From Trichoplax adhaerens (taxonomy: Eukaryota > Placozoa > Uniplacotomia > Trichoplacea > Trichoplacidae): a DNA stretch of 28,818 nt. Location: assembly GCF_000150275.1 (NCBI RefSeq), contig NW_002061001.1, positions 4,062 through 32,879 of the forward strand, read 5' to 3'. Below, piece by piece: positions 1 to 10,660 of this stretch. A program made the position numbers and the translations under genes. Below the pieces are notes generated by a model. That model was not told the origin of the DNA. It searched no databases and saw only the letters and a list, made by a program, of their open reading frames with translations. How positions within the stretch are numbered: the stretch's first letter is position 1; every line of letters begins with the position of its first letter.

Positions 1-391
1 ACCATACCATACAGACTTTTAGGACTACAACGATATAACTGTACATAGAGTACCGGGTAGTGATGGATACTAATCAATAGGATATCGATTTCTGGATACA
101 TTAGCAATTTAAAACCGATAACTGCTACGGTGCCTTATTCAATTCTGCATCCATATACTGGGGATTGGAATCTTTTCATCAATTATACTCTATAGTATGG
201 ACTACTAGATGTAAAAGTATATCTAACAGTCGGCGATTACAGTCATACTTTCGTATTATCTAATTGCTAACAATCAAAATTGAACTCTATTTTTGTCATC
301 AGCATCGCCGCTATACAGCAGAAAACTAGATCTTAGTGCAAGGTTTCTAAATATTTGTTAAACATAAATAAATAACAACAGATCTACTTAC
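1..391. other. Intron sequence of gene A at the window edge
   Basis: This starts with the exon 12 donor (391-390 on the minus strand) and shows no convincing next exon. A 41-codon open stretch on the minus strand (121-1) follows a CAG in the right phase, but its product is hydrophobic and matches nothing I recognise. A 44-nt candidate further upstream would encode an NPQY motif but has a poor donor. Neither is called. Confidence 0.5.
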
Positions 392-595
392 GTGGAGCTG
401 ATATATGTGGACGTCGACAATATCGTTTGTAAAGGAAATGAAGTAAGAATATTAGCAGTAGAGAAATTACTGTTGCAGCAATTGGCGCGAATATATGATC
501 ATTATTTGCGAAGCCATCTGGAGAATTGCTGCCATGATAGTTTAACGTAGTATTACTTAAACTGTTGTTAACATAAAGTTCATCCCTAAGTGACG
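392..595 (-). CDS. Gene A exon 12: juxtamembrane region, transmembrane helix and start of cytoplasmic tail
   Basis: The acceptor is ...tttttaatattttag at 596-597. An alternative AG ten bases downstream would break the frame, which decides this border. After about 33 hydrophilic residues rich in Asn and Ser comes a 22-residue hydrophobic run (FAPIAATVISLLLIFLLHFL core), followed at once by the basic stop-transfer sequence KRYCRR. The exon ends in phase 1 at C|gtaagtag. Together with the signal peptide this gives a type I topology. The next exon is not identified in the remaining 391 bases, so the nature of the intracellular part cannot be stated. Confidence 0.8.
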
Positions 596-3500
596 CTAAA
601 ATATTAAAAACAAAGCTAGTTATGACATGTCTATAAAGAACACGTTCTTATGTTCAACGCTGAAATGGAATGTAAGGAATTTAGTAATTTTTTAAAACTA
701 ATGAAGTAGGTATTGCTGCATAATATATCAAAGTAATTTTCTTCACATCGGTAGTAAGTATTTCCATCTCATGAATTAAAATTATATACAGCAATTATTA
801 AATTTCAGCCTTCAATTATGACCGATATACTATACGATATAGTACATTATAGCTCTGTGGCAGGAACTGTGGTCAATATCTTGTCTTATTTGGAGTAAAG
901 TTATGTTTTAAATAAATCTCAGTTTCTAACGCAAGTTTAAGTGGCAGCTAAAATGAACACAAACTATAAATTTATGTTTTTATACCGATTTAAATTCAAT
1001 CTTGAATTGCAAATACTGTTATGTTTGCTCATTTAGCGTGTAAATAGTGATAATAATGGTTTATATTGCCGTTGGCAATTTCATATTAAGCTATTTAAAA
1101 GTATCTTTTCTCACCTGTTTGAAAATATACCATTTTGCTTGGTTTACTTCTGCCATAGATGCTTACGGTGATGATATATAACTGGTAAGTGCTATTGTAC
1201 TGTAAATTGGTGAGAATAGTCGATATTTCACTTGAATTAACAATTTGCATATCATAAATACTAGAAGAATTTGTCCTATAGTAGACAGCAAATCCTGTTA
1301 TATCATCGCCAAAGTTACTTTTCCGCCATCGAATTATAGCGGCTCTATAAACGGTGCCTTGGACGCTAACATTTCTTGGAGGATTGGGCAATTCTAATTG
1401 TAGTGTTTCATAGGTTAAAAAATCGCAAATTAATTAGCTATTGATGGAATTATTTTATAACAAACTTTTACATCATTTTACGTATGTAACGGCCATTAAT
1501 ATGTTATGACTTAGTAAATTAAGGATGAGTACTATACCTTTTGTTTTATAAGATGCCCATTCGCTGTACGTAATGCCCACTTTACTAATAGATAAGATTT
1601 GAAAATTGTACATTGTTCCTGACTTTAAACCTACAAGTCGCGTAGTTATAGAATTACTGGCTGAAAGGTTAGATACTCCTGTTATTTCCATTTTGATGCA
1701 CAATGAGCAATTAAGCGACGATGGATATCGTTTTTGTTGATGATTTTCAATAAACTGAATATAAGATGTTAAGTTAGCTAGTTTGAATAAGTTATTAGCA
1801 TAGCTTTCAGATTTCCAAGTAATATTCAATTCAGTCAATGAAGATGAGATTGCAGTCAGAATTGGTTTGGACGGTAAGCCTGTAATGTGATTTATATTTA
1901 GATTATAAAAGTATCAAATAGTACAGTGGAATTAGTTATAGAACAGCCTCTATAAATAGCCCGAAGTCTACACAAAATTTGCATAAAATAGATGTACTAC
2001 AACTATGCTTTAAGTTGTCATACCTATCGTATTTAATCTCTTTATCTGACTGCTGCTTGTACCAAAGGCATTTGTTGCTTGCAACTTAAAGTCATAACTA
2101 CTGCCTTTCGTTAAGTTTGCAATATGTACATATCTAACTGAGATATTCTGCTTTTGCAAGGACTCTTCTTGGTGATCTGTGATCAACATTGTCAGCCATT
2201 TGTTCGATGTACTTTGCTTATAACTGAAGCTATAAGTAATGTTGGTTCCATCATGTAAATTTAATGCTTGCCATTCCAACACCACAAAGTCAATATTATC
2301 GGTTATCTTTATGATTTGGGGACTAATTGGCATACCTACGTTAAAAGTAATTTCGAACAATTACTTACCACCATCATTCACTACCATAAAGTTACTAAAG
2401 CCTACATTATGCTAGTTTTTACTGAGGTGTGTATACTAAATAATAAAACATTCAAAATAAAAAAAACGATTTCAGGCAGCTAAGTATTGTTAAGTAAGAC
2501 CTTCATGCTAGCCTAATTTTATTTATTGACAAGTATATTTTACCTTTCATCGTGATTCGAATCTTGGAACTATTACCGCTTCTTCCGTAGTCATTAACAG
2601 CTTGTAACCAAAAATTATAAGTAGTCCATGGTTGTAAAAAATTAATTTTACATATCGTATCATGACAGGTTTGATAGTTAATAGTAGATACATTAAAGTT
2701 TTGGCTTCTCATAGTCGTATTAGTAGGTTTACTCATGGCTTGGTTAAATATAAGGTAGAATAATCCTTTCGCTAATAGGCTGTAATCGGAATTAATGAAA
2801 ATAATCAAGTTGGTATTTGTTACATTCTTGACCGTTATATCTGTAATATTTGCTGGCGGTGCTAAATGGTACAAATAGCATCTGTCAATTTTTGAAAGCG
2901 TAATACTGAATTAATTTATTGTAATACAGGAATGTTAATCCTTTTACCTCGAATGATTATGTTAATATTAATTCTTTCATTTCCATATGTGTTATTAGCC
3001 ATACAATAGCAAAGACTGGAATCATGAAAACTTGCTTGGACGATTTGAATAGTAGAGTCATTAATTTGAATTATTCCATTTAAGTTTTTGTTATCTCGGT
3101 TGCCACAGTTTAGCCAAACTATAGAGGAAGGAAAACTTTCAGCTACACAAGTTAACGTTATATCGTCGGTATGGTTGACCAAAAGACTCGAATTTAAATG
3201 TATCATTTTATTTATAGTTGGATGTTTGGTATCATGTAATGTTATGGAAAGTTTGGGAGGTCCTACAATACAAAATAATAGTTAACCAGTAGCACTAGAT
3301 ATTAATAAACTACAACACTGAATAAAATCCGATTCCACAATTTCAGAAAACTAAATGTCAATCAATAAAAGTAAGCATACATCAATGTAATCGTAATTGG
3401 ATGCCAAATGCTCGTAAGAAATATTGTAAGGAAAAATGGCTTTAAAAATATTTTTAAATTATTCTATGCTATTATACCTTTAATCTTGACGTTGAAAACT

Positions 3501-5854
3501 CTATCATAACCTTGATTATAAGCAGATAGGCCACTCCTCAATATATACTTTCCCTTGTTATTATACTTTGCATCTAGTATACATAGCTGACTAAAGTATG
3601 TACCATTTGCCATTATCCCAGTAGAAATACAGGTATTCTGCTGTATGTTCTGTATTTCACGATTATTGCCAAAATAGCAAGTTGAGTTTATTACTTTATT
3701 ATTGAAATACCATGAAGAGAGTATTACATAGTTTCGGATGGCGCCAATATTGAAATTTATACAGTATTTTGTGCCATAAGGCATTACAATGTCATTTTGT
3801 TGACTGGATGGGATATTTAGTGTAGGTATTACTTCTGGAAAGAAAAGTTCAATCATTTGCTTAAAGTTGATAAATATCGAAATTTAAAATGTTTTGTCAT
3901 TTAAGCTTGACATTTGAATTTTATCCTGCTAATTTATTGATTTTTAAAAATTAGTTACACGAGTAATTTAAATGATCAAGACTTTTCATTTTAATCCGAC
4001 AACGTAGAATTAATATTTTCCTTTATCATATTATTTCTGAGGTAGATATATTATAAGTTTTACACTGACTATATAGCAATATTTAGCTTAAAACATCCTG
4101 TGATCTAGATTGAATACTATTCGCGTTTATAAACGATCCAACGAAATACTATTTTGAAATTCCGAACTAAAAGCGCAATAACTTCAATTACAATCGTATT
4201 CTACTTTACATAGATATTATACCACCATTAAGGTATTTAAAATATAGTTTAGATAGTCACTGAAACTACAATCTTTCGATAATACAAACTTGTATCGCAC
4301 AAAAGTCCGGTGTATCCAGAGGCGAGACATTTGCACTGAAAACCATCTTGTAAATTGTGACAATAACCAAAGCGGCAAGGATTTGATTCACAAGGTGAAA
4401 TATCTGTAAATCGTAACGATTAAATAAGTCAAATAATATAGTCCAGTACACAATCTTACGAATTTGTTACAATATCTGCATGTTCTATGCTGAACTGCAT
4501 GGAATACCCAAAGTTCTGATTGAATAGATGAGAATTTAAAACTTTTATTTTTGCTATTTAAATTAAATATTCTAGGCATTCAATGTCTAAGATTACAAAT
4601 AAGTTTTCTTCTGCAATTACTATGCTTAATTGCTTATATCTGTTTATGCTAAGATCAGATACTAGTGGCTACTAAAAAAATATTGTCACTATAAAGTTAC
4701 CGTAGATTGCTCTAGTCGTACATGTGATTTTAAAATTTTATTCGTAGATTGAATAAGATTTATATCGCTAAACTTTATGGATTTCGTGATATTCATTTTA
4801 AAAATTAATCTATGTCTCAAATAGAACAGAAACAAAATAAATTGACTATAGATATTTATATGAAGGAAGTCGTTTAATTTCTATCTAGCTAATAAATAAG
4901 AACAAAATTTGACTTTATCCCTATTTAATATAATAGATATTTCTTACTGCTAATCACAGCTGTAATAAAACTTTCTAGGGTAGTTATGAATATTTTACGC
5001 CTTGTTTATTTCGAAAACTTTTACCAATTTCGCAGTGCTTTCCTGTTCGATAGCGTGGACATAAACACGTATAAGACCTTGTTCTATGGCTTATACATGT
5101 AGCGCTTCCGTGACATGGCATTGAAGTACAATAATTTCCTACGGAATAGTTTTTTGACACAAAGAAATAAACTCATTCTAAATGCAATTAGTAGTTGAAC
5201 ATCCTATTCTTGACTGGTAATCTGACTCTAATTGCAAGTGTTTATAATCTAATTTACATAGAATTTAAATGTTGATTAGCAGTACCGACTTACTTATCTC
5301 GCAAATTTCGCCAGTAAAAAGTGTAGGACATCTGCAAACGTAACTTGATGATTTTGTTTTAATACAAGTGCCACCATTCATACAGCTTCTTCCCATATCG
5401 CAGCTTATAATAGCTATATTAGCAGAAAAATGAATTAATGCTATAGAGCCATGCGGTCAAAGACAGTCTATAATATTGTAGATTTTCCGCTATTTATTCT
5501 ATTATGATAAATAAGGCAACAGCTCTACTTGCATCTGTTGCATGTCCTTCCTGACCAGTCGATAGGACATTGACATCGATATTCAGTTTCAGAAATATCA
5601 TGACAGGTTGAGTATATATGGAGGCATGGGGAAGAGCTGCACGGTCCACAGATTGCTGAAAATAATATATGATTGATTGGAGATTTGAATGCAGATATAA
5701 TAATTACAATAACCGTATTTTAAATCATGAGATGGAAGCGCTATTGATATTGTATGAGATGAGTCCAAATCATGGAATAGCTATTACCTGTATTAAAATG
5801 AACGGCGAGAACGAACAATGTACACCAAACAACAAAAACTTTTGAACTGATCAT
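392..5854 (-). CDS. Gene A: multi-domain type I membrane receptor-like protein (EGF x4, Ig x2, FN3 x4, TM), 3' part outside window
   Basis: Twelve exons, in transcript order: 5854-5788, 5655-5529, 5403-5294, 5138-5025, 4403-4290, 3834-3478, 3262-2948, 2861-2544, 2335-2024, 1879-1538, 1393-1115, 595-392. They join in one frame without a stop into 886 complete codons. Predicted order: signal peptide (1-22), EGF domains (about 24-177), two Ig-like domains (178-401), four FN3 domains (402-818), a juxtamembrane stretch, a membrane span (about 853-874), then KRYCRR and the start of a cytoplasmic tail. The last exon ends in phase 1 at a good donor (C|gtaagt), so the gene continues past position 1. 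Most joints are phase 1 and domains match exons, the usual pattern for shuffled extracellular modules. EGF-Ig-FN3-TM order recalls Tie/Tek receptor tyrosine kinases, but no kinase is visible here, so the class is inference. A receptor phosphatase or adhesion receptor is also possible. Confidence 0.85.
1115..2861 (-). CDS. Gene A exons 8-11: four fibronectin type III domains
   Basis: Four consecutive phase 1-1 exons of 318, 312, 342 and 279 nt each encode one FN3-sized unit. Shared features are a proline-rich start (PPANITD, MPISPQI, LPSKPIL, LPNPPRN), a strand with tryptophan (VVLEWQA, LNITWKS, AIIRWRK; the first domain lacks it), a leucine plus tyrosine late strand (LQPWTTYNF, LTKGSSYDF, LKSGTMYNF, LQYNSTYQL) and a G-x-S/T-rich final turn (YGRSGNSS, FGTSSS, YGRSKPS). 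Donors are gtaaaat, gtatgac, gtatagt and gtgagaa. The membrane-proximal position of an FN3 stack before the transmembrane exon matches many receptor kinases, receptor phosphatases and adhesion molecules. The spacing to the TM exon (about 520 bp of intron) could hide a small exon, but none is evident. Confidence 0.85.
2948..3834 (-). CDS. Gene A exons 6-7: two Ig-like domains
   Basis: Exon 6 (3834-3478, 118 full codons) has a cysteine in an early strand, a tryptophan about 20 residues later (SSWYFN), further cysteines and a late NNKGKY turn like the D-x-G-x-Y strand of Ig folds. Exon 7 (3262-2948) is a clearer Ig fold: LTCVAES, then IVWLNC, then a late cysteine pair in SSLCYCMANNTYGNE, close to the usual YxCxAxNxxG pattern of I-set domains. 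Both exons begin and end in phase 1 with acceptors ttctttccag and tattgtag and donors gtataat and gtaaaag. Several N-x-S/T sites suggest glycosylation. Extra cysteines in exon 6 make its exact fold uncertain, but its position between EGF and Ig/FN3 modules supports an extracellular domain. Confidence 0.75.
4290..5655 (-). CDS. Gene A exons 2-5: four EGF-like domains
   Basis: Each exon carries one EGF module with canonical late spacing C-x-C-x8-C. Exon 2 (5655-5529) matches the single EGF of genes B and C and has two extra cysteines, residues 25 and 64, outside the six canonical ones. It is joined to exon 3 in phase 2 at an unusual gtagag donor. Exon 3 (5403-5294) has C-x5-C-x5-C-x9-C-x-C-x8-C with the common MNGGTC turn. 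Exon 4 (5138-5025) and exon 5 (4403-4290) follow in phase 1; exon 5 has a GYTG turn before the last cysteine and a weaker gtttgt donor. All four reading frames join without stops. EGF domains of this kind act outside the cell as protein-binding or spacer modules. None shows a clear calcium-binding D-x-D/N-E start, so calcium binding is not predicted. Confidence 0.85.
5788..5854 (-). CDS. Gene A exon 1: start codon and signal peptide
   Basis: The ATG lies at 5854-5852 and opens 22 codons beginning MISSKVFVVWCTLFVLAVHF, a short polar start followed by a hydrophobic core, typical of a cleaved secretory signal. The exon ends one base into a codon before a gtaatag donor. Genes B and C start with exons of the same design: an ATG ATC start, 67-70 nt, phase 1 end and a hydrophobic core. 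That agreement is the main reason for choosing this ATG. The joint to the next exon gives an Ala just before the first EGF cysteine. Confidence 0.8.
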
Positions 5855-8585
5855 GGTCTAAGTATTGTTTGGAAAGTTTTAGCTTTTGATGTTGAAGTGA
5901 TTTAACTTTCGGATCGAGTGATTCGGCGTTATTAACCTGATCCCAACTTAATATAATGAATAATTCAAATTGGTAGAATAACCAAATTTGTGATGAAATG
6001 ATTTTACATGGAGAAGTCAGTTCTTCTACTGTAAAATTGCTACTTTTAGCCAATGAAAATAGCAAGATTCTTTGAAAAGCTGATATTCGAATAAAGCAAT
6101 AAGACCTTTCTATTCAAACTAGCATCTTCTTTAGATCTGTTCAAGCCATAAAATGTAGCCGTCAATGTACAGTATATCCATAAATTGAATAAGGCGAAAG
6201 GTGTAGCAAATTAAAAGGAAATGACGTTGTATAATTGATTATAGTAAACATACCTGTGTGACTTATAAGGCAGATATCAAAACATCTATACTATTTGCGG
6301 CAGATAGAAGTAATTCAATATCAAGCTAAATAAAGTTTACTGCATATTCTATCCTCTTTATAACCTAGGATTAGAGTAATAGCGGAACTGTTTTGTATTG
6401 ACTTTATTTAGTGCAGACAATACTGTCGTTTGTAGATTTGCTAAAATACAGTAGGTCTGAGTTTTTTTTTTCATCCTTGATCTAAATTTAGTAGACAGAA
6501 CAATTTCTTGCATTGAGGCCAGAGAATATAATTAGGTATTTTTCAATTTTAGCCATCTCTGCTATAATATTTTCAACTTATTATGAACGCTATGAATTTT
6601 AGGTTTGGTTTTGTACGTTAAAGGGACTAGAAGCCATTATCCGCATTCCTAATAAAGCGGTAATAAAGTAATACTTTTAGCAGTTTCATATACGGTTACG
6701 GAATATTATGCCTATCGTAAGCTAACTTGAGTGGCCTTTATTACAATAACTTTATACTATATGATTAAATGATAGCCTTAAAACCTAGGATTAATGATGC
6801 TAGCATACCGTACTGAGTCAATCGACTCTGGTCTATCACATTCTGCATAAAACTTGAATAGCTCCTTATGTGGCCCAGATAATAGATAGGAAAGAATTTA
6901 CTCAAAATTTCTTTTGCATCATATTCTGAAAAAACTCGGCTTTGTGGCTCTACTAACTAACAGGAAAGAATTATGTAACGATTTCCTTTGCATCAGTACT
7001 AGATTTTATATTCTGGCATTTAAGCCCGGCCAAATAATTATAGTCGGAGAATTACTAGAAAGCTTTTTTCACGTTTTTCTAGTCGATAAGCCTAGTATCG
7101 AGTTGTGAACTTTGAGGCGAAATGCAAAAGGAAGAATCGAGGAAAATATGCGCGAAGGGAATTTGATATTTGATACAAAGCATAAACAGTTTCTTACGTA
7201 GTTTTCTAGATTAATTGCAACTACATGGGCTTATTTCCACATTCAGTGTCGAAGGTATGCCCACAAATGGCATAAAAGCAAATAAGTACCAACATAGAAG
7301 CGCTACCGTGCAATTAAGTAAGTTAGTAATTGTATACTGCTTTCAAGAAAAATGTAAACGTTTCCTTACATAAGGAAATAAACCTATAAGACGAGTGTAT
7401 AAGAATGTAAGTTAGACAGATTAATGGAGATTTAGATTAGTCAGACGTTCGATTATTCTTGTTGAAGATGATCATGAACTCCCTAATCTGTTAATGTATG
7501 ATGATGTGGCTGTGTCTCTATATGCAACTGCGAATTTTATGATATAACAATCATCAATGCACAGATTATTATCATGTTATCGAAGCTAGTAAAGACTATA
7601 GCCTATCATCAACAAATAAAGCAGGCTATTTTTTAGCTAGCCGGAATAATTTTGATCTAATACTATTATATCGTTAGAAACAAAGTTGAATCAATTCTTA
7701 TTGAAACATTAATCACATTTCCTAACCAAGATATTTGTTTCTATTCATTTATCTTACCCACGTAGGTTCTGTGTCGAATAGATGATAGGGGTTCTATTTT
7801 GATCATTTTCGTCATTATCATTTTTAAAGGCGTTTATTACAATTTCTTAGTTTAATTAATTAACTTATGCAAAATGATAGCAGTTTCATACTAGAATCGT
7901 TATTTAAAGCCGTTCAATTTTTAGCTATTATTGCAATTCTACTTCTCTTACAGTTCAATGCGTGATCAATATTGATAATACACATTATATTCAACGCTAT
8001 CAAGTATTATGGTATCAGACAAAGTCATTAATATGGGTTGTTTTTCTCAATAAATTATCTTGGTAGCAACATACAAAGTTACGTGCTTGAGCAGTCATAA
8101 TAGAAGAGTCTTATTGAATACCATTTATCAGCAACTGTGTCAGCTAGACTTATTTCCTTCAGTATTGGATTAAATAGAAATGGAGGATTCCTAGGCGAAT
8201 TAGAATAACATGTATCAATCCATTAATATCGTGCTTCGTATTCTAACATTTTTTCAGTATTTTACTGAATTAAATTTCTAGTGCGTCAAGTCGTTTGCTC
8301 AAGTGCTGTAAGTAGTATCGCATGTTGATGCTAAAATAATTTCTACCTATAGTAGCTCATTTTATGTGCCATTAAACTTGACTATATTGCGTATGTAGAC
8401 TCTATATTGCTTGGCTACGGTATCATAACGGACTAGGATGGTACATAATATAAGAAGGAAGTATAGATAGAGTGCAGTGTTGGGCATATTATTGAGTTCC
8501 ATATCACTCAGTAAAATGAATATTAACATGAAACACTACCGTACCAATTATAGGTTTTAGTATTTGAACAATTTTGGCATATTGG
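5855..8585. other. Intergenic region between genes A and B
   Basis: No gene is supported in these 2.7 kb on either strand. Open stretches are short and AT-driven. It should contain the promoter of gene A at its left end and the 3' flank of gene B at its right end. Two local structures are listed separately: a 74-bp tandem duplication near 6.86-7.0 kb, and a segment at about 8.46-8.53 kb that matches the 3' flank of gene C. No clear TATA box is seen just above the gene A start. Confidence 0.5.
6861..7002. repeat. 74-bp imperfect direct tandem duplication
   Basis: Two adjacent copies start near 6861 and 6935. The best-matching core is aggaaagaat followed about 20 bases later by ttgcatca, at 6888 and 6962, and each is preceded by a TGTGGC block (6869 and 6942). 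The copies have diverged by several substitutions and small indels. There is no coding potential and no terminal structure suggesting a transposon. Confidence 0.6.
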
Positions 8586-9932
8586 TTAACAACACAGTAG
8601 AATGAATACTAAAATGAGATTAAAAAATTTTCCATCGTAAATGTCTTGCTGTGTTTCTTCTTCGTTTGCCCTAGCAACATAACTCAGGCAACTCTTTAGG
8701 CCATAGTTGTAAGATTTCTTAATTAAAATATGTTGGGCGTAAAGAAGAAAAATTGGATACAGATTCACTTACACGGCTTGGCTCTTCCTCTGCATTACTG
8801 GAATTGTACAGAATGAGTGCTAATAAGCACCCCATTAGTGCTAATGCGCCTGTGATTAGCAAAACTTTCAGTATTAAAAGGTCGCTAAAATTCGCAGTAA
8901 ATTGCTTGCTTCCATTATCAGACGTTTTATTTTTGAAACCGTTGGCACTGCGTTTACCACTAAGAGTCGATAATGCTAATAATAAATAGAACAAGGCAAA
9001 TGAATAAATTGTTTTAATTAAATAGACATATCGGCTTCTTTGACAGGAGTAAGACTTTGAAAGTATTTGATGAGCGAGATACAGGCATGTCTAAGTTGGC
9101 TAATTCATGCGTTACATGCTGTATTTGTTAACTGAAAGAAATTTATATTTAAGTAACAGTGATGGCAATTTACTGTAGGACAGTAAATTAAATTGGGAAA
9201 TTTGTGAAAAATCAAGATTATCATTTTACGGTATAATTTGAATTGGGATTAGAGAAATTTCGAAAGAACATAATTTGAAAATAATTCGTACCTGTTAATA
9301 TTTTGCTAAAGTATTCAAAAAACTATTATGGCAGATCTGTCTTAAGTAAGTAACTTACAGTAGTATCTTGTAAGTATCAATAGCAAAGTTTTATTATCTA
9401 GAAGATAGATCAATTATTTCAAGGCAATGTAAAATGCCATTTACTACAGTGAGTATTAGGTAAGTAGCAATTTTCAGGGTTCTATAGCTACATACAATAT
9501 TAGTAGCAGTTAGTCTTACGTATTTACTTTTTACAACTGAGTGATTTTAAAATTTCTCGGTAATTTTGACCATTTCTGAAATTATATTATGCGTATTACT
9601 TACTTTCATCGCATATCCTACCAGTCCAGCCATTAGGGCAAATACATTGATATTGTGTGGGGGAGATATGGTGGCATGTTGCATTGATATTTACACATGG
9701 CGATGAACTACACGGCTCACAAAAAACTAATAAAGGATTAAACCATTTGAAATCGATTTAATTAGTGCTCTACTATTACTATTAATTAATCATCGCTACA
9801 TGGGTTGATGGTGGATCTATTTTACAAGAGATTAGTTGTCTACAAATATTAATAAAATTTACCTAAATCAAATTGCCAAACGACAATAGTAAGAGTGTAT
9901 AAAATTGTTAAAACTCTCGGAATAGTGATCAT
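8586..9932 (-). CDS. Gene B: small type I membrane protein with one EGF domain
   Basis: Four exons: 9932-9863 (signal peptide, MITIPRVLTILYTLTIVVWQ then FDL), 9726-9604 (EGF), 8975-8773 (spacer and membrane span) and 8717-8586 (cytoplasmic tail, stop). They join into 175 codons. Cysteines 26, 29, 34, 41, 51, 53 and 62 give C-x2-C-x4-C-x6-C-x9-C-x-C-x8-C, an EGF fold plus one unpaired cysteine. The spacer contains a dibasic GKR (70-72) and N-x-T/S sites. The span covers about 97-121, followed by NSSNAEEEPSR. The tail has an acidic-tyrosine stretch (EEETQQDIYDG) and ends in a hydrophobic run with terminal Cys-Cys. Intron 3 is only 55 nt. About 60% of first-EGF positions match gene A. The layout resembles membrane-anchored EGF-family ligand precursors, or a truncated receptor; function is inference. 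The exact tail end is the least certain part. Confidence 0.75.
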
Positions 9933-10660
9933 GCTCTTCTGATAGGTTTTCGAATTCCCTTTTGCGAAAATAACTTTTTGATTACTTGATCCTTCCTTTT
10001 CAACCTGTCTTGTATTCGATACCTCGACAGATTACTCTTGACAGGATATCCAAGTATGTCTAACGGTGGCGTAAGAGAGTGTTTATGACACTTATACAGC
10101 TCTCTATAATTGGTTTATGTCTATCAATAATAACATATTGAAACTTGATCATTTCACATGCTTGTTCAATTCGAATATTTAGATAGTAGAATTACAAATT
10201 CAACTGCATGACTATGTAAAGAGGTATCACTAATCATGTTTGGAACGGCTACTGACTTTTTAGCTCCATTTACCTAGTTATAAAATGGGAGGTTATACTG
10301 TAAATTGATTCTTGTTGAAAGGAGAAACACTTCATCAGCAAGAGGTTATATGTAACATTTTGCTTTCGCCCTACCATACATGCGAATAAACACATAAGAT
10401 CTATCTTAAAAATTTGGGCAATGTTCATAAGATCTATTGAAATAATAATTGGCTAAACTGTAGCCAAGTACACAAAAGTTGATGTTGGTTAGCACATACA
10501 TTTTCAACCCAAATGAGACTTCTATCAGAAATTTTACAATCATCATTACATTATCTGCTTTATACTCAGAGTACATCCTAGCTACTGTAACTTTAGTAGT
10601 GTACAGATTTGCATGCATGAAATAAACTAAAACAACAAAATTTTTTATTATAATATAATG
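9933..10660. other. Upstream flank of gene B, no gene supported
   Basis: The first 60-100 bases above the gene B start closely resemble the same stretch above gene C, including an identical 13-bp word. A 70-codon minus-strand open frame with ATG at 10618-10616 has no recognisable features and sits beside transposon debris. I do not call it a gene. Confidence 0.45.
9978..9990. promoter_or_regulatory. Conserved 13-bp word upstream of gene B
   Basis: The sequence ttgattacttgat (plus strand) lies 46-58 bases above the gene B start codon. The same 13 bases occur at 14878-14890, 47-59 bases above the gene C start. Surrounding bases are also alike but diverged. It may be a promoter or 5' UTR element, or only recently duplicated sequence. 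Confidence 0.35.

Noticed and set aside
1-121. 41-codon minus-strand open stretch after a CAG in phase 1, as next exon of gene A
   Set aside because: The product is hydrophobic and unlike a juxtamembrane region or kinase, and length is within chance for the edge of the window.
125-200. Mini-exon encoding an NPQY motif for the tail of gene A
   Set aside because: The acceptor lacks a pyrimidine tract and the donor (gtagca) is weak; only about 14 codons support it.
8753-8989. Plus-strand open frame of 78 codons
   Set aside because: It lies antisense to the membrane-span exon of gene B, whose splice sites, phase and homology to gene C make the minus strand the real one.
10406-10618. Minus-strand open frame of 70 codons next to the Helitron fragment
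   Set aside because: No domain, no splice signals, and beside transposon debris; compatible with chance.
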